Shown: in pieces, positions 8,969-18,628 of the stretch
How positions within the stretch are numbered: the stretch's first letter is position 1
Layout: every line of letters begins with the position of its first letter
Assembly (NCBI RefSeq): GCF_004322755.1
Contig: NZ_CP036401.1
Span: forward strand, 248,001 to 312,000
Length of the DNA: 64,000 nt
Direction: 5' to 3'
Source of the DNA: Pseudoduganella albidiflava
GTDB taxonomy: Bacteria; Pseudomonadota; Gammaproteobacteria; Burkholderiales; Burkholderiaceae_D
Program-made: the position numbers and the translations under genes
The notes under the pieces: model-generated
Told to the model about the DNA's origin: nothing
Database searches by the model: none
The model's input: only the letters and a program-made list of their open reading frames with translations

Positions 8969-9474
8969 TGGCCGACGCGCAGAATAAGCCGCTGGTCGGC
9001 GTCATCATGGGCTCGTCCTCGGACTGGGACGTGATGCAGCATGCCGTGTCGATGCTGAAGCAGTTCAACATTCCGTTCGAGGCGCAGGTGATTTCCGCGC
9101 ACCGCATGCCGGACGAGATGTTCACCTATGCCGAAACGGCCCGTGCGCGCGGCTTGCGCGCGATCATCGCCGGTGCCGGCGGCGCCGCGCACCTGCCGGG
9201 CATGGTGGCGGCCAAGACCGTGGTGCCGGTGCTGGGCGTGCCCGTGCCGTCGAAATACCTGCGCGGCGAAGATTCGCTGCTGTCGATCGTGCAGATGCCG
9301 AAAGGCGTGCCCGTGTCGACGTTTGCCATCGGCGAGGCAGGTGCCGCCAATGCCGCCCTGACCGCCATCGCCATCATCGCCACCACCGACGATGCCCTGG
9401 CCGCCCAGCTGGAAGCGTTCCGCACCCAGCAGACGGCTGCCGCGAAAGCCATGATCCTGCCTGTCAATGAGTAA
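8968..9474 (+). CDS. purE: N5-CAIR mutase, class I PurE
   Basis: A 168-residue catalytic subunit that converts N5-carboxyaminoimidazole ribonucleotide to CAIR in purine biosynthesis. The signature [13 protein letters not shown] (substrate phosphate binding), [10 protein letters not shown] with the catalytic His, and [12 protein letters not shown] are all present near the N-terminus. Class I octameric enzymes normally have this length. The ATG overlaps the purC stop as TGATG, and the gene's end overlaps purK by 8 nt, so the three are translationally coupled. Confidence 0.96.
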   Translation: MADAQNKPLVGVIMGSSSDWDVMQHAVSMLKQFNIPFEAQVISAHRMPDEMFTYAETARARGLRAIIAGAGGAAHLPGMVAAKTVVPVLGVPVPSKYLRGEDSLLSIVQMPKGVPVSTFAIGEAGAANAALTAIAIIATTDDALAAQLEAFRTQQTAAAKAMILPVNE

Positions 9475-10651
9475 TATGAAGTCCTATTTGCCTACCGCGA
9501 ACCCGGCCGCCTGGCTGGGCGTGATGGGCGGCGGCCAGCTCGGCCGCATGTTTGCGCAAGCCGCCCAGAGCATGGGCTACCAGGTGGCCGTGCTGGAACC
9601 GTCCGACGACTGTCCGGCCGGGCAAGTTGCCCAGCGCCTGGTCAATGCGGCCTATGAGGATGCCGCCGGCCTCGATGCGCTGGCCGCGCAATGCGTGGCC
9701 GTCACCACCGAATTCGAGAACGTGCCGGCGGACAGCCTGTCGCGCCTGGCGCAAGCCGTGTTCGTGGCACCCAACGCCCATGGCGTGTCCGTCGCGCAGG
9801 ACCGAATTGCCGAGAAATCGTTCTTCGTGGCCTGCGCGCCCAAATCCGGCGTGATGCCGGCGCCGCACAAGGTCATCGCGTCGTTCGAGGATATCGACGC
9901 GATCGACGACAACCTGCTGCCCGGCATCCTGAAGACCGTGCGCATGGGCTACGACGGCAAGGGCCAGGTGCGCGTGAAGAGCCGCGACGAAGTGCGTGCC
10001 GCGTTCGAAGGCATGGGCGAAGTCACGTGCCTGCTCGAGAAGATGCTGCCGCTGGCGTATGAAGTATCGGTGCTGACGGCGCGCGGTGCCGATGGCGAAT
10101 CGGTGGTCTACCCGATCGCCGAGAACGTGCACCGCGACGGCATCCTGTTCACGACGACGGTGCCGGGGCCGCATGTGTCCGCCGATAGCGCTCGCAAGGC
10201 GCAGGACGCGGCGCGTGCCATCGTGGCCGAACTGGGCTACGTGGGCGTGCTGTGCATCGAATTCTTCGTGCTGACCGATGGCACGCTGGTGGTCAACGAG
10301 ATGGCGCCGCGGCCGCACAACAGCGGGCACTATACGATCGACGCCTGCGTGACGAGCCAGTTCGCGCAGCAGGTGCGGGCGATGGCGAAACTGCCGCTGG
10401 GCGACGTGCGCCAGCATTCGCCGGCGGTGATGCTGAACATCCTGGGCGACGTGTGGTTCGACGGCGAAAGCGAAAGCGAACCGGCGTGGGACAAGGTCGT
10501 CGCGCTGCCGGGCGCCTGCCTGCACCTGTACGGCAAGGACGATCCCCGCCCGGGCCGCAAGATGGGCCACGTCACCTTCGTCGCGCCCACGCTGGCGGAA
10601 GCACAGCGGCAACTGGACGCCGCCTGCCGTATCCTGGGTATCGCACCGTGA
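9467..10651 (+). CDS. purK: N5-CAIR synthetase
   Basis: A 394-residue ATP-grasp enzyme making N5-CAIR from AIR, bicarbonate and ATP, the partner reaction of PurE. The N-terminus has [15 protein letters not shown] and the FENVPADSL stretch. ATP-grasp residues include [10 protein letters not shown], a conserved [15 protein letters not shown] segment, the [25 protein letters not shown] metal site (quoted in part: [13 protein letters not shown]) and a C-terminal domain with [11 protein letters not shown]. The ATG lies within the last codons of purE. The stop overlaps the next gene as GTGA. Confidence 0.95.
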   Translation: MSNMKSYLPTANPAAWLGVMGGGQLGRMFAQAAQSMGYQVAVLEPSDDCPAGQVAQRLVNAAYEDAAGLDALAAQCVAVTTEFENVPADSLSRLAQAVFVAPNAHGVSVAQDRIAEKSFFVACAPKSGVMPAPHKVIASFEDIDAIDDNLLPGILKTVRMGYDGKGQVRVKSRDEVRAAFEGMGEVTCLLEKMLPLAYEVSVLTARGADGESVVYPIAENVHRDGILFTTTVPGPHVSADSARKAQDAARAIVAELGYVGVLCIEFFVLTDGTLVVNEMAPRPHNSGHYTIDACVTSQFAQQVRAMAKLPLGDVRQHSPAVMLNILGDVWFDGESESEPAWDKVVALPGACLHLYGKDDPRPGRKMGHVTFVAPTLAEAQRQLDAACRILGIAP

Positions 10652-11664
10652 CGGAACAGGCGATCCTCGACGCCGCGGCGCGCCTGGAAGCGGGCGCTCT
10701 GGTGGCATTTCCCACCGAGACCGTGTACGGCCTCGGTGCGGATGCGGAAAACCCGGCTGCGGTGGCCGCCATCTACGCGGCCAAGGGCCGGCCGCAGGAC
10801 CACCCGGTGATCGTGCACGTGGCACCGGGTGCCGACCTCGATTACTGGGCGGCGGAAGTCCCGGACGAAGCCCGCAAGCTGGCCCGGGCTTTCTGGCCGG
10901 GGCCGCTGACGATGATCGTCAAGCGCCATGCGCATATTCCCGATGCCGTCTCCGGCGGGCAGGACACGGTGGGCATCCGCTGCCCGTCGCACCCGGTGGC
11001 GATGGCGCTGCTGGCCGCGTTCAAGGGCGGCAAGGGCGGTGTCGCCGCGCCGTCGGCCAACAAGTTCGGCAATGTCAGCCCGACCACCGCGCAGCATGTG
11101 CGGGACGAGTTCAATGAGGAATTCGGCGCCGGTGCGATCACGGTGCTCGATGGCGGTGCCAGCCAGGTCGGCATCGAATCGACGATCGTCGACCTGTCGC
11201 GGCTGGCCACGCATGGCCCGGTGCTGCTGCGGCCCGGCCATATCGGTGCCGCCGAGATCGCCGCCGTGATCGGCGCCATGCCGGCTGCGCCGGATGCCGC
11301 CGCGCCGCGCGCCTCTGGCACGCTGGAATCGCATTACGCGCCGAAGGCCCCGGTGGCGCTGGCCGATACCGCGCGGCTGCCCGGCCTGCTGACGACGCTG
11401 GCCGGCCGTGGCCGCCGTGTCGCCGTGATCCGCTATTCGCCGATGCTGGTGCAGGCCAGCGCGCAGGAGTTGCTGCCGAACGAGCCCGCCGGTTATGCCT
11501 TCGGCCTGTACGCGGCGCTGCGCACGATGGACCGCGCCGATGTCGAACTGATCCTCGTCGAAACCCCGCCGCAGCACGATGCGTGGCTCGGCATCAACGA
11601 CCGCCTGCGCCGCGCCGCCTTCGGCTCGGCCGGCATCATCGACCGTTTCCTGACGGCGGAGTGA
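10648..11664 (+). CDS. Sua5/YwlC-type threonylcarbamoyl-AMP synthase
   Basis: A 338-residue enzyme making L-threonylcarbamoyladenylate from Thr, bicarbonate and ATP for the tRNA t6A37 modification. The YrdC domain (~1-205) has [46 protein letters not shown] and [16 protein letters not shown] Sua5 C-terminal domain (~215-338) follows a SHYAPKAP linker, so this is the long Sua5 form rather than the short TsaC form. The start is a GTG at 10648 overlapping the purK stop by 4 nt; no ATG is available there. It is the last gene of the purCEK operon. Confidence 0.92.
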   Translation: MTEQAILDAAARLEAGALVAFPTETVYGLGADAENPAAVAAIYAAKGRPQDHPVIVHVAPGADLDYWAAEVPDEARKLARAFWPGPLTMIVKRHAHIPDAVSGGQDTVGIRCPSHPVAMALLAAFKGGKGGVAAPSANKFGNVSPTTAQHVRDEFNEEFGAGAITVLDGGASQVGIESTIVDLSRLATHGPVLLRPGHIGAAEIAAVIGAMPAAPDAAAPRASGTLESHYAPKAPVALADTARLPGLLTTLAGRGRRVAVIRYSPMLVQASAQELLPNEPAGYAFGLYAALRTMDRADVELILVETPPQHDAWLGINDRLRRAAFGSAGIIDRFLTAE

Positions 11665-11730
11665 CCACCCCGGCAGTGTTGTTTTTGCCAAATTACCCTT
11701 GTGCTACCAGGACCGGGGCTGGCATATTAG

Positions 11731-11783
11731 CTGGATTGTGAATAGTACATACGTGCTATTAAAAAGATAACGATCCAATCCAG
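11731..11783. promoter_or_regulatory. inverted repeat in the leader of the GDSL lipoprotein gene
   Basis: CTGGATTG (11731-11738) and CAATCCAG (11776-11783) are perfect complements. An inner imperfect pair AATAGTAC/GTGCTATT lies between them. The right arm abuts the RBS (GGGAG) of the gene at 11793, so folding could affect translation. The A/T-rich stretch is also the only promoter-like DNA here. Confidence 0.4.
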
Positions 11784-11792
11784 GGAGACTCC

Positions 11793-13166
11793 ATGCGACA
11801 CATGAAACTCGCGCTTGCCGTGATGGCCAGCGCCATCCTTGCGGCCTGCGGCGGCAACAGCGGCGACCCGCAGCCCGGTGCCCAGGTCAACAAGGTCAAG
11901 TTCGCGTCGCAGGTGAGTTTCGGCGACAGCCTGTCCGATCTCGGCACCTACAACGTCGGTGGCGTAAAGGCCCTCGGCGGCGGCAAATACACGATCAATG
12001 GCGACAGCACGGCGGCCAATGCCGCACTGACGGGCAAGAACTGGACCGAGCTGATGGCGGCCCAGTTCGGCCTGCCGGCCCCATGCCCGGCCCAGACCGG
12101 CCTCGACGGCGATGCCGCGCTGGGCTTTTCGGTGCCCGTCACCAACCATGCGGAGTGCTTCAGTTATGCGCAGGGCGGGGCGCGGGTGACCAACCCGGTC
12201 GGCGCCGGCCACAAGCTGACCGGCAGCCCGCTGGGCGCGCTGACCGTGCCCGTGGTCACCCAGGTCAAGAACCACCTGGCGAAAACGGGCGGCAAGTTCA
12301 AGGGCGACGAAGTGGTCTTCGTGATGGCCGGCGGCAACGATGTCCTCGTCAACCTGGCCCAGCTTTCCAGCGCCGCCACGGCGGCCGGTACCGCGGCGGG
12401 CCAGCAAACCTTCGGCACCAGCCTGGCCACGCAGCTGGCGGCCGGCGCCACCAACCCGGCCACCGCCGGTCCGGCGATCGGCCTGGCCATCGCCACCGAG
12501 AGTGCGCGCAGCGGCAGCACGCAGGCGTCGATCGTGCAGGCCGCCGTGACCGCGGCGGTCCAGGCCGGCAATACGAAGGCGCCCGCCAGCCTCGCCACGA
12601 TCGTCGAGGCCGCCACCAAGGCAGCCGGCACCGCCGGCGCGCAAGCAGGTGCCGATTACGTTGCCGCGCAGGCACCGGCCATGGTCGCCGCGCTGGCCAC
12701 CGCCGGCGCCGAGCTGGCCACGCTGGTCAAGTCGCAGATCCTCGGCAATGGCGCCGGCTACGTCGTCGTCAACAACCTGCCGGACGTGGCCAGCACGCCG
12801 GCCGGCCGGGCGCGCGATGCCAATGTCCGCGCGCTGATCGACAAGATGGTGCAGGCGTTCAATGCGCAGCTGGTGTCCGCCCTGGGCAGCGAGAGCAAGG
12901 TGGTGATCGTGGATGTATATGCCGTCAGCCACGACCAGGCCACCAATCCGGGCCCGTACGGCCTGACCAATGTCACCGAGCCGGCCTGCGACCTGGAGTC
13001 GCCGAAGAACCCGCTGGGCAGCTCGCTGGGCTGCACCGCGGCGAGCCTGGAGTCCGGCGATGTCAGCCATTACTCGTATGCCGATGAAGTGCACCCGACG
13101 CCGTTCAACAACCTGCTGCTGGCACGCTTCGTGTCGCGCTCGCTGGTGACCAAGGGCTGGCTGTAG
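11793..13166 (+). CDS. SGNH/GDSL-family hydrolase lipoprotein with Ala-rich insertion
   Basis: A 457-residue predicted outer-membrane or periplasmic lipoprotein esterase. The signal peptide ends in a lipobox (AILAACGG, Cys ~19). Block I is SFGDSLSDLGTY with the catalytic Ser, block III is VMAGGNDVLVNL, and block V is YADEVHPTPFNN with the Asp-His pair. Between blocks III and V, roughly residues 190-310, lies an unusually Ala/Thr/Gly-rich low-complexity stretch, not typical of the fold. The start is supported by GGGAG 7 nt upstream. The OmpW-like gene follows after 19 bp, probably in the same transcript. The substrate is unknown. Confidence 0.85.
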   Translation: MRHMKLALAVMASAILAACGGNSGDPQPGAQVNKVKFASQVSFGDSLSDLGTYNVGGVKALGGGKYTINGDSTAANAALTGKNWTELMAAQFGLPAPCPAQTGLDGDAALGFSVPVTNHAECFSYAQGGARVTNPVGAGHKLTGSPLGALTVPVVTQVKNHLAKTGGKFKGDEVVFVMAGGNDVLVNLAQLSSAATAAGTAAGQQTFGTSLATQLAAGATNPATAGPAIGLAIATESARSGSTQASIVQAAVTAAVQAGNTKAPASLATIVEAATKAAGTAGAQAGADYVAAQAPAMVAALATAGAELATLVKSQILGNGAGYVVVNNLPDVASTPAGRARDANVRALIDKMVQAFNAQLVSALGSESKVVIVDVYAVSHDQATNPGPYGLTNVTEPACDLESPKNPLGSSLGCTAASLESGDVSHYSYADEVHPTPFNNLLLARFVSRSLVTKGWL

Positions 13167-13185
13167 ACCGCACCGGAGAAAACAC

Positions 13186-13875
13186 ATGAACAAGACCACT
13201 ACCGCCGTCAAGCTGCTGGCACTGGGCAGCACCCTCGCCGCCGTGCTGGGCGCCGTGCCGAACGCCGCGGCGCAGGCCCGGGGCGACTGGACCGTCAAGG
13301 CCGGCTTCAACAAGATCACGCCGAAAGTGGAGAGCGGCAACGTGTCCGCTCCGGCGCTGCCGAACACCAAGGCCGACGTGGGCACGGACTCCAAGCCGAT
13401 CCTGAACCTGGCCTACTTCATCACCGACAACATCGCCGCCGAGCTGGACATGGGCGCACCGTACCGCCACAAACTGTTCGGCGCCGACGCGATTGCCGGC
13501 ACGGGGCAACTGGGCACGGTGGACGTGCTGCCGCCCACGCTGTTCGCGCAATACCGCCTGTTCGGGCCGGATGCCGTGTTCCGCCCGTACGTGGGCCTCG
13601 GCATCACCTATGCCTACTTCCGCCGCGAGCGGGGCTCGGCGCAACTGACGGCCGTGCTGAACACGGGCGGCCCGGCCGCCACGTTCTCGCTGGAGTCGAA
13701 GTGGGCGGCGAGCGCCCAGCTGGGCGCCAGCTTCCGGCTCAACGAGCGCTGGTCGCTGGATGGCGGCGTGATCAAGACCAGGCTGCGCACCACGGCTACG
13801 TATTCGACCGGCCAGACGCAGGCGATGAAGCTGGATCCGGTGGCGGTCAACCTGGGCGTCACCTTCAAGTTCTGA
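13186..13875 (+). CDS. OmpW family outer-membrane protein
   Basis: A 229-residue small beta-barrel of the OmpW family (eight-stranded porin for hydrophobic or small solutes). A Sec signal peptide ends near AAAQARG (residue ~29). Barrel motifs include WTVKAGFNKITPKVESG at the N-terminus, AAELDMGAPYRHKL, LGTVDVLPPTLFAQYRL, FRPYVGLGITYAYF, and a C-terminal NLGVTFKF ending in Phe, as needed for BAM recognition. GGAG precedes the ATG. It lies 19 bp downstream of the GDSL lipoprotein and is closed by a strong terminator. Confidence 0.92.
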   Translation: MNKTTTAVKLLALGSTLAAVLGAVPNAAAQARGDWTVKAGFNKITPKVESGNVSAPALPNTKADVGTDSKPILNLAYFITDNIAAELDMGAPYRHKLFGADAIAGTGQLGTVDVLPPTLFAQYRLFGPDAVFRPYVGLGITYAYFRRERGSAQLTAVLNTGGPAATFSLESKWAASAQLGASFRLNERWSLDGGVIKTRLRTTATYSTGQTQAMKLDPVAVNLGVTFKF

Positions 13876-13895
13876 GTCCGGCGCCACGCCCACCG

Positions 13896-13923
13896 AAAGC
13901 CGGCCGCGTGCCGGCTTTTTTAC
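13896..13923 (+). terminator. intrinsic terminator after the OmpW-like gene
   Basis: Arms AAAGCCGGC (13896-13904) and GCCGGCTTT (13910-13918) around CGCGT, running into a T6 tract, 20 nt after the stop codon. Confidence 0.9.
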
Positions 13924-13999
13924 GTGCTGGAACGGCGGCGCCGCGCGGCGGCCCGCTTCGCTATACTCGCCACACATGAGTTTCAAGGAGAGCTCCAGC

Positions 14000-15997
14000 A
14001 TGCCCCGCACACCCGCAGCGTTCCTGGCCGAGGGCGGCGCCGTCGGCGCGCTGATGCGCGGCCATGACTGGTCCACCTCGCCACTGGGGCCGCCGGAACA
14101 CTGGCCGCTGGCGCTGCGCACCGTGGTCGGGCTGATGCTCAATTCGGCGTTCCCGATGTTCGCCGCGTGGGGGCCGCAACTGGCATTTTTGTACAACGAT
14201 GCCTACGTGGACGTCCTCGGCCGCAAGCACCCGCAGGCGCTGGGCCGGTCGTTCCACGAGGTGTGGGCCGACATCTGGCACGATATCTCGCCCATCGTGG
14301 ACGAAGCGATGGCCGGCCGCGCCACCTACCACGAGAACCTGCTGCTGACGATGCATCGCAAGGGCTACGACGAGGACACCTGGTTCACCTTCTCGTATTC
14401 GCCGATGCGCGACGAGGATGGCAGCGTGGCGGGGGTGTTCTGCGCCTGCACGGAAACCACCGAGCAGGTGCTGTCGGAGCGCCACCGCGCCGAAGAGATC
14501 GGGCGCATGCGGCGGCTGTTCCAGCAGGCGCCCGGCATTCTCGCGGTGGTGCTGGGGCCGTACCACGTGTTCGAGATCGCCAACGACGCCTATCTGCGGC
14601 TGGTGGGGCGCGACGACATCGTCGGGCGGGCCGTCGCCGAGGTGCTGCCGGAAGTGCGCGACCAGGGCTTCATCGCGCTGCTGGACGATGTCTACCGCAC
14701 CGGCGAGCCGCACGTCGGCCACGAGATGCCGGTATTGCTGCGCCGCCGGCCGGACAGCGAGCTCGAAGAGCGCTTCGTCAACTTCATCTACCAGCCGATC
14801 CGCGACCATCGGGGCACCGTCTCCGGCATCTTCGTCGAAGGCAGCGACGTCACCGCCGCCGTGCTGGCGATGCGCGCGCTGCGGGAAGCCAATTCACGCA
14901 AGGATGAATTCCTGGCCATGCTGGCGCACGAACTGCGCAACCCGCTGGCGCCGATCGCCGCGGCGGCCGAGCTGCTGCGGCTCGGCACGCCGGATGCCGC
15001 GCGCATCGACAAGACCAGCGCCGTCATCACGCGGCAGGTCGAGCACATGACGAAGCTGGTCGACGACCTGCTCGATGTGTCCAGGGTCACGCGCGGGCTG
15101 GTCACGCTGCGGCGCGAAACGCTCGACTTCTGCGCCGTGGTGGGCGACGCTGTCGAGCAGGCCGCCGCGCTGATGCAGGCCAAGCGGCACCGCGTCACCG
15201 TCGAGCTGCCGGAGCAGCGGCCCTGGGTCAATGGCGACCGCACGCGCCTGATCCAGGTGCTGTCGAACTTGCTCAACAACGCCGCCCGCTACACGCCCGA
15301 CGGCGGCAGCGTGGCCGTGCGCGTGACGGCGGACGCGCGAGAGGTGCGCGCCACCGTCGAGGATAGCGGGATCGGCATCGACCCCGCCCTGCTGCCGCAG
15401 GTATTCGACCTGTTCACGCAGGCCGAACGTTCGCCCGACCGCTCGCAGGGTGGCCTCGGCCTGGGGCTGGCACTGGCGAAGACGCTGATCGAATTGCAGG
15501 GCGGCCATGTGAGCGCGCACAGCGCGGGCGCCGGGCAGGGCAGCCGCTTCACGGTATGCCTGCCGCGCGCCGAGCGGCCCGAAGCCGGCGTGGTGGGCGC
15601 CGATGCCGGCGAGGAGCCGCGCGGTGCCCGGCGGCGCCACTTGATGGTGGTGGACGACAATGCGGATGCGGCGCAGATGCTGGCGCTGCTGCTGGAAGCG
15701 GCCGGGCATTCGGTGGCGGTGTGCAACGATGCCAGGGAAGCGCTGGGCGCCGTCGTGGCCAGCCCGCCGGCGCTGCTGTTCGTCGATATCGGCTTGCCGG
15801 GCATGGATGGCTATGAACTGGTGCGCCGCCTGCGGCAGTTACCGGAAACGGCCAGGGCCTGCATCGTCGCCATCACCGGCTATGGCACGCCGCAGGACCG
15901 CGCGCGGGCGCTGGAAGCGGGTTTCGACGAGCACCTGGTCAAGCCGGTCCATCCGAAGGCGCTGTACGGCATCCTGGCGCGGCTGGCCGCGCACTAG
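14000..15997 (+). CDS. soluble PAS-PAS-HisKA-HATPase-REC hybrid histidine kinase
   Basis: A 665-residue sensor kinase with no membrane segment. Two PAS-type sensor regions (~30-150 and ~165-295) are followed by the HisKA H-box LAMLAHELRNPLAPI (~312), the N-box VLSNLLNNAARYTP, the G1 box EDSGIGIDP and the G2 box GGLGLGLALAK. A C-terminal receiver domain (~545-665) has VVDDNAD, phospho-acceptor FVDIGLPGMDGYE and a conserved VKPV Lys. The start at 14000 was preferred to ATG 13976 because AAGGAG lies upstream. It is monocistronic; the input signal is unknown. Confidence 0.9.
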   Translation: MPRTPAAFLAEGGAVGALMRGHDWSTSPLGPPEHWPLALRTVVGLMLNSAFPMFAAWGPQLAFLYNDAYVDVLGRKHPQALGRSFHEVWADIWHDISPIVDEAMAGRATYHENLLLTMHRKGYDEDTWFTFSYSPMRDEDGSVAGVFCACTETTEQVLSERHRAEEIGRMRRLFQQAPGILAVVLGPYHVFEIANDAYLRLVGRDDIVGRAVAEVLPEVRDQGFIALLDDVYRTGEPHVGHEMPVLLRRRPDSELEERFVNFIYQPIRDHRGTVSGIFVEGSDVTAAVLAMRALREANSRKDEFLAMLAHELRNPLAPIAAAAELLRLGTPDAARIDKTSAVITRQVEHMTKLVDDLLDVSRVTRGLVTLRRETLDFCAVVGDAVEQAAALMQAKRHRVTVELPEQRPWVNGDRTRLIQVLSNLLNNAARYTPDGGSVAVRVTADAREVRATVEDSGIGIDPALLPQVFDLFTQAERSPDRSQGGLGLGLALAKTLIELQGGHVSAHSAGAGQGSRFTVCLPRAERPEAGVVGADAGEEPRGARRRHLMVVDDNADAAQMLALLLEAAGHSVAVCNDAREALGAVVASPPALLFVDIGLPGMDGYELVRRLRQLPETARACIVAITGYGTPQDRARALEAGFDEHLVKPVHPKALYGILARLAAH

Positions 15998-16023
15998 CGG
16001 TTCCCCCGGGCCTGCAGCAGGGT

Positions 16024-16539
16024 TCAGGCTGCCGGTACGTGCAGCCCGCCCAGCCGGCCGCCATGGAACACGAGCGGCTCGCGCGGGTTGAATTCGCAAT
16101 GCTCCACTTCGCCGACGAAGATCACATGGTCGCCTTCCGGATAGCGGCTGCGGTTGTGGCATTCGAACCAGGCCGTGCAACCCTTCAGCACCGGGTGGCC
16201 GGTGCGCGACAGCTCGAACTCGACCTGGCCGAACGGATCTTCCGTGCGCGTCGAGAACAACTTGGCCAGGTGGCCCTGGTCGGCGGCCAGGATATTGATC
16301 ACGTAATGCGAATTGCCCGAGAAGACCGGCATGCTGGACGCCTGCGACTTCAGGCTCCACAGCACCAGCGGCGGATCGAGCGAGACGGAATTGAACGAGC
16401 TGGCCGTGAGGCCGCGGAAGGTGCCGTCCGCCAGCCGGGTGGTGATGACGGTGACGCCGGTGGCGAATTGCGACAGCGCCTGCCGGAAATGCCCGCTGTC
16501 GAAGGCGGGCGAGGCGGCGCGTGGGGAACTGGTATTCAT
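16024..16539 (-). CDS. flavin reductase family protein
   Basis: A 171-residue FMN-binding split-barrel protein of the flavin reductase-like family (short-chain reductase component such as HpaC or RutF). Typical motifs are FRQALSQFATGVTVITT at the N-terminus, GLTASSFNSVSLDPPLVLWSL (quoted in part: TASSFNSVSLDPP), the FSGNSHYVINIL stretch, and a late DHVIFVGEVEHCE strand. It would supply reduced flavin to a partner oxygenase, but none lies nearby. The start at 16539 fits the family; the frame upstream is unsupported. It is divergent from msrA. Confidence 0.88.
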   Translation of the reverse strand: MNTSSPRAASPAFDSGHFRQALSQFATGVTVITTRLADGTFRGLTASSFNSVSLDPPLVLWSLKSQASSMPVFSGNSHYVINILAADQGHLAKLFSTRTEDPFGQVEFELSRTGHPVLKGCTAWFECHNRSRYPEGDHVIFVGEVEHCEFNPREPLVFHGGRLGGLHVPAA

Positions 16540-16691
16540 CCGGGCATTATGCCAAAGTTTGCGCAAGCCGAGCGCGGCGCCGGGAACGGTTGCACGACTG
16601 CAAGAAGGGAAACAGTGCCGCGGGCGGCAACGTTTTCGCAATTGCTTTACAGTAGTGCTTCATAGAACAGTGAGCGAACAGTGAGGATTGT

Positions 16692-17222
16692 ATGGCGCAG
16701 AGCGAAATCGCCGTGCTGGGCGGCGGGTGTTTCTGGTGCACGGAAGCCGTGTATCTCGAGGTCAAGGGTGTCACCAGGGTAGAGTCGGGTTATACCGGCG
16801 GCCAGCAGCCGAACCCGACATATGAGCAGGTGTGCGCGGGCACGACCGGCCACGCGGAAGTGGTGCGCCTGGAATTCGATCCCGACGTGATCAGCTACCG
16901 CGATATCCTGGAGATCTTCTTCACGATCCACGATCCCACCACGCTCAACCGCCAGGGCAACGACGTCGGCACGCAATACCGCTCGGTGGTGTATTTCCAG
17001 TCGCCGGAGCAGGAAGCGACCGCGCGGCAGGTGATCGCCGAAATGGCCCATGTGTGGGACGCGCCCATCGTGACCGAACTGTCACCGGCACAGCCTTACT
17101 TCAAGGCCGAGGACTATCACCAGAACTACTTTGCCCAGCATCCGCTGCAGGGCTATTGCGCCTTCGTAGTCGGTCCGAAGGTGGCCAAGTTCCGCAAGAT
17201 GCACAGCGCGCGGCTGAAATAG
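16692..17222 (+). CDS. msrA: peptide-methionine (S)-S-oxide reductase MsrA
   Basis: A 176-residue repair enzyme that reduces Met-S-sulfoxide in proteins and free form, using thioredoxin. The catalytic motif GGGCFWCTEA lies at residues ~10-19, followed by SGYTGG, HAEVVRLEFDP, and the substrate-pocket YFKAEDYHQNYF. Length is normal for MsrA without an MsrB fusion. No additional resolving cysteines are seen in the C-terminal tail apart from one Cys in GYCAFVVGPK, so resolution may differ from E. coli. GAGG precedes the ATG. It is divergent from the flavin reductase gene. Confidence 0.95.
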   Translation: MAQSEIAVLGGGCFWCTEAVYLEVKGVTRVESGYTGGQQPNPTYEQVCAGTTGHAEVVRLEFDPDVISYRDILEIFFTIHDPTTLNRQGNDVGTQYRSVVYFQSPEQEATARQVIAEMAHVWDAPIVTELSPAQPYFKAEDYHQNYFAQHPLQGYCAFVVGPKVAKFRKMHSARLK

Positions 17223-17322
17223 GCGGCAGGTTCAACGGGCGGCAGATTCAAGCACGCTTGCAAGAACGCGATCCTCCCGGCCCGCAACGATTCGACGGTG
17301 CCGGCGGGCCGAGGTTCGCTCA

Positions 17323-18558
17323 CTAGGGCTGGATCCTGCCCTTGCTCCAGCGCCCATCCGCCTGCAGCGTATACACGATCCGGTCATGGAAGCGCGAGGC
17401 GCGTCCCTGCCAGAACTCGATCCGTTCGGGCACCAGGCGATAACCGCCCCAGTGCGCCGGCCGTTGCGGCTTGCCTTCCGCCTGCGCGCCGCCATCCGGA
17501 CTGGCCTGCAGGCGCGCTTCCACGGCCGCGAAATTCGCTTCCATGTCGGCCCGGCTGGCGATCGGCGCGCTCTGCATCGAGGCGATCGCCGACAGCTGGC
17601 TCTTCAGGGGGCGGCTGTAGAAATAGGTATCGCTGTCCTCCGCCGAGGTCCGTTCCACGCGCCCCTCGATGCGCACCTGGCGCTCCAGTTCGGGCCAGAA
17701 GAACAGCAGGGCGGCATGGGGATTCTGTGCCAGCTGCTGGCCTTTCTGGCTCTCGTAATTGGTGTACCAGGTAAAACCGCGCGCATCGAACTGCTTGATC
17801 AGCACGATGCGGGAGGATGGCTTGCCATCGCTGCCCACCGTGGCCACGCTCATCGCGTTGGGCTCGTTCACCTGCGCCTTCATGGCCTCCTCGAACCATT
17901 TGCCGAACTGCGCCACGGGATCGGCCAGCGTGTCGTCCTCGGAAAGGCTGGCGCGCCCGTAATCCATGCGCAGGTCGGCCAGCGCGATGCCGCCCACCGC
18001 CGTGCTGCCTTTGCTGAGGACGGCCGGCTCGATGCCGCGCCGGCGCCCCATCGATTCGCCCAGCACGGCCATCTGTTCCGGGCTGAACAGGCGCTTCGCC
18101 ATCGGCGCGATATGGCCTTCTTCCGTTTCCATGTGCCCCGTGTACATGCGCACGAAGGTGTTCACGGCATCGGCCGAGAGTTCGGTGCCGGAGCCGTTGG
18201 CGATCTTGTCGAGCTGGCCATCGAGGATATGCCACGCCTCGTCCATCTGCTGGTGCTGGGCCAGGATCTCGGGGCGCAGCCGGCGCACCGTTTCCAGGTC
18301 GGCGCCGCTGGCTGTCGCGTCCAGCATCGGCAGCAGGTCGACTTCCTCGTCGGCATGGTGCAGGTGGGCCGCCGTGTTGAAGTATTTCTGCACCGCCTGC
18401 GCCGCCTGTTGCGCCGCCGCGTCCGCGCCATGCTGCGGCAGGTGGGTCAGCAGGTTTTGCAAGGTCGCCAGCTGCTTGCGGATCTTGTCGTGGCAATGCT
18501 TCAGCATGGCGATCGGCTGGTCGAAGCCGGGGGCGGGGGCGAGGAGGAGATCTGTCAT
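17323..18558 (-). CDS. hemerythrin-like domain fused to pyridoxamine 5'-phosphate oxidase
   Basis: One uninterrupted 411-codon frame joins two families. Residues ~12-170 form a hemerythrin/HHE four-helix domain: His21/His23 in [16 protein letters not shown] (65-72), His102, and [10 protein letters not shown] (141-150) give the H...HxxE...H...HxxxE di-iron pattern. Residues ~192-411 are a full PNPOx (PdxH): [47 protein letters not shown], and C-terminal [20 protein letters not shown] and WSKGRIQP. PdxH makes pyridoxal 5'-phosphate with FMN and O2. PdxH is normally stand-alone (~210-220 residues). No obvious internal start suits a separate pdxH. Domain calls are firm; a functional fusion is inference. 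Confidence 0.88.
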   Translation of the reverse strand: MTDLLLAPAPGFDQPIAMLKHCHDKIRKQLATLQNLLTHLPQHGADAAAQQAAQAVQKYFNTAAHLHHADEEVDLLPMLDATASGADLETVRRLRPEILAQHQQMDEAWHILDGQLDKIANGSGTELSADAVNTFVRMYTGHMETEEGHIAPMAKRLFSPEQMAVLGESMGRRRGIEPAVLSKGSTAVGGIALADLRMDYGRASLSEDDTLADPVAQFGKWFEEAMKAQVNEPNAMSVATVGSDGKPSSRIVLIKQFDARGFTWYTNYESQKGQQLAQNPHAALLFFWPELERQVRIEGRVERTSAEDSDTYFYSRPLKSQLSAIASMQSAPIASRADMEANFAAVEARLQASPDGGAQAEGKPQRPAHWGGYRLVPERIEFWQGRASRFHDRIVYTLQADGRWSKGRIQP

Positions 18559-18628
18559 GGCGGCATCCTTGGTTCGGAACGACGGATTGTAGAATAATCC
18601 TTCGGGCCGCGTCCGTTAAAATGGGCGG

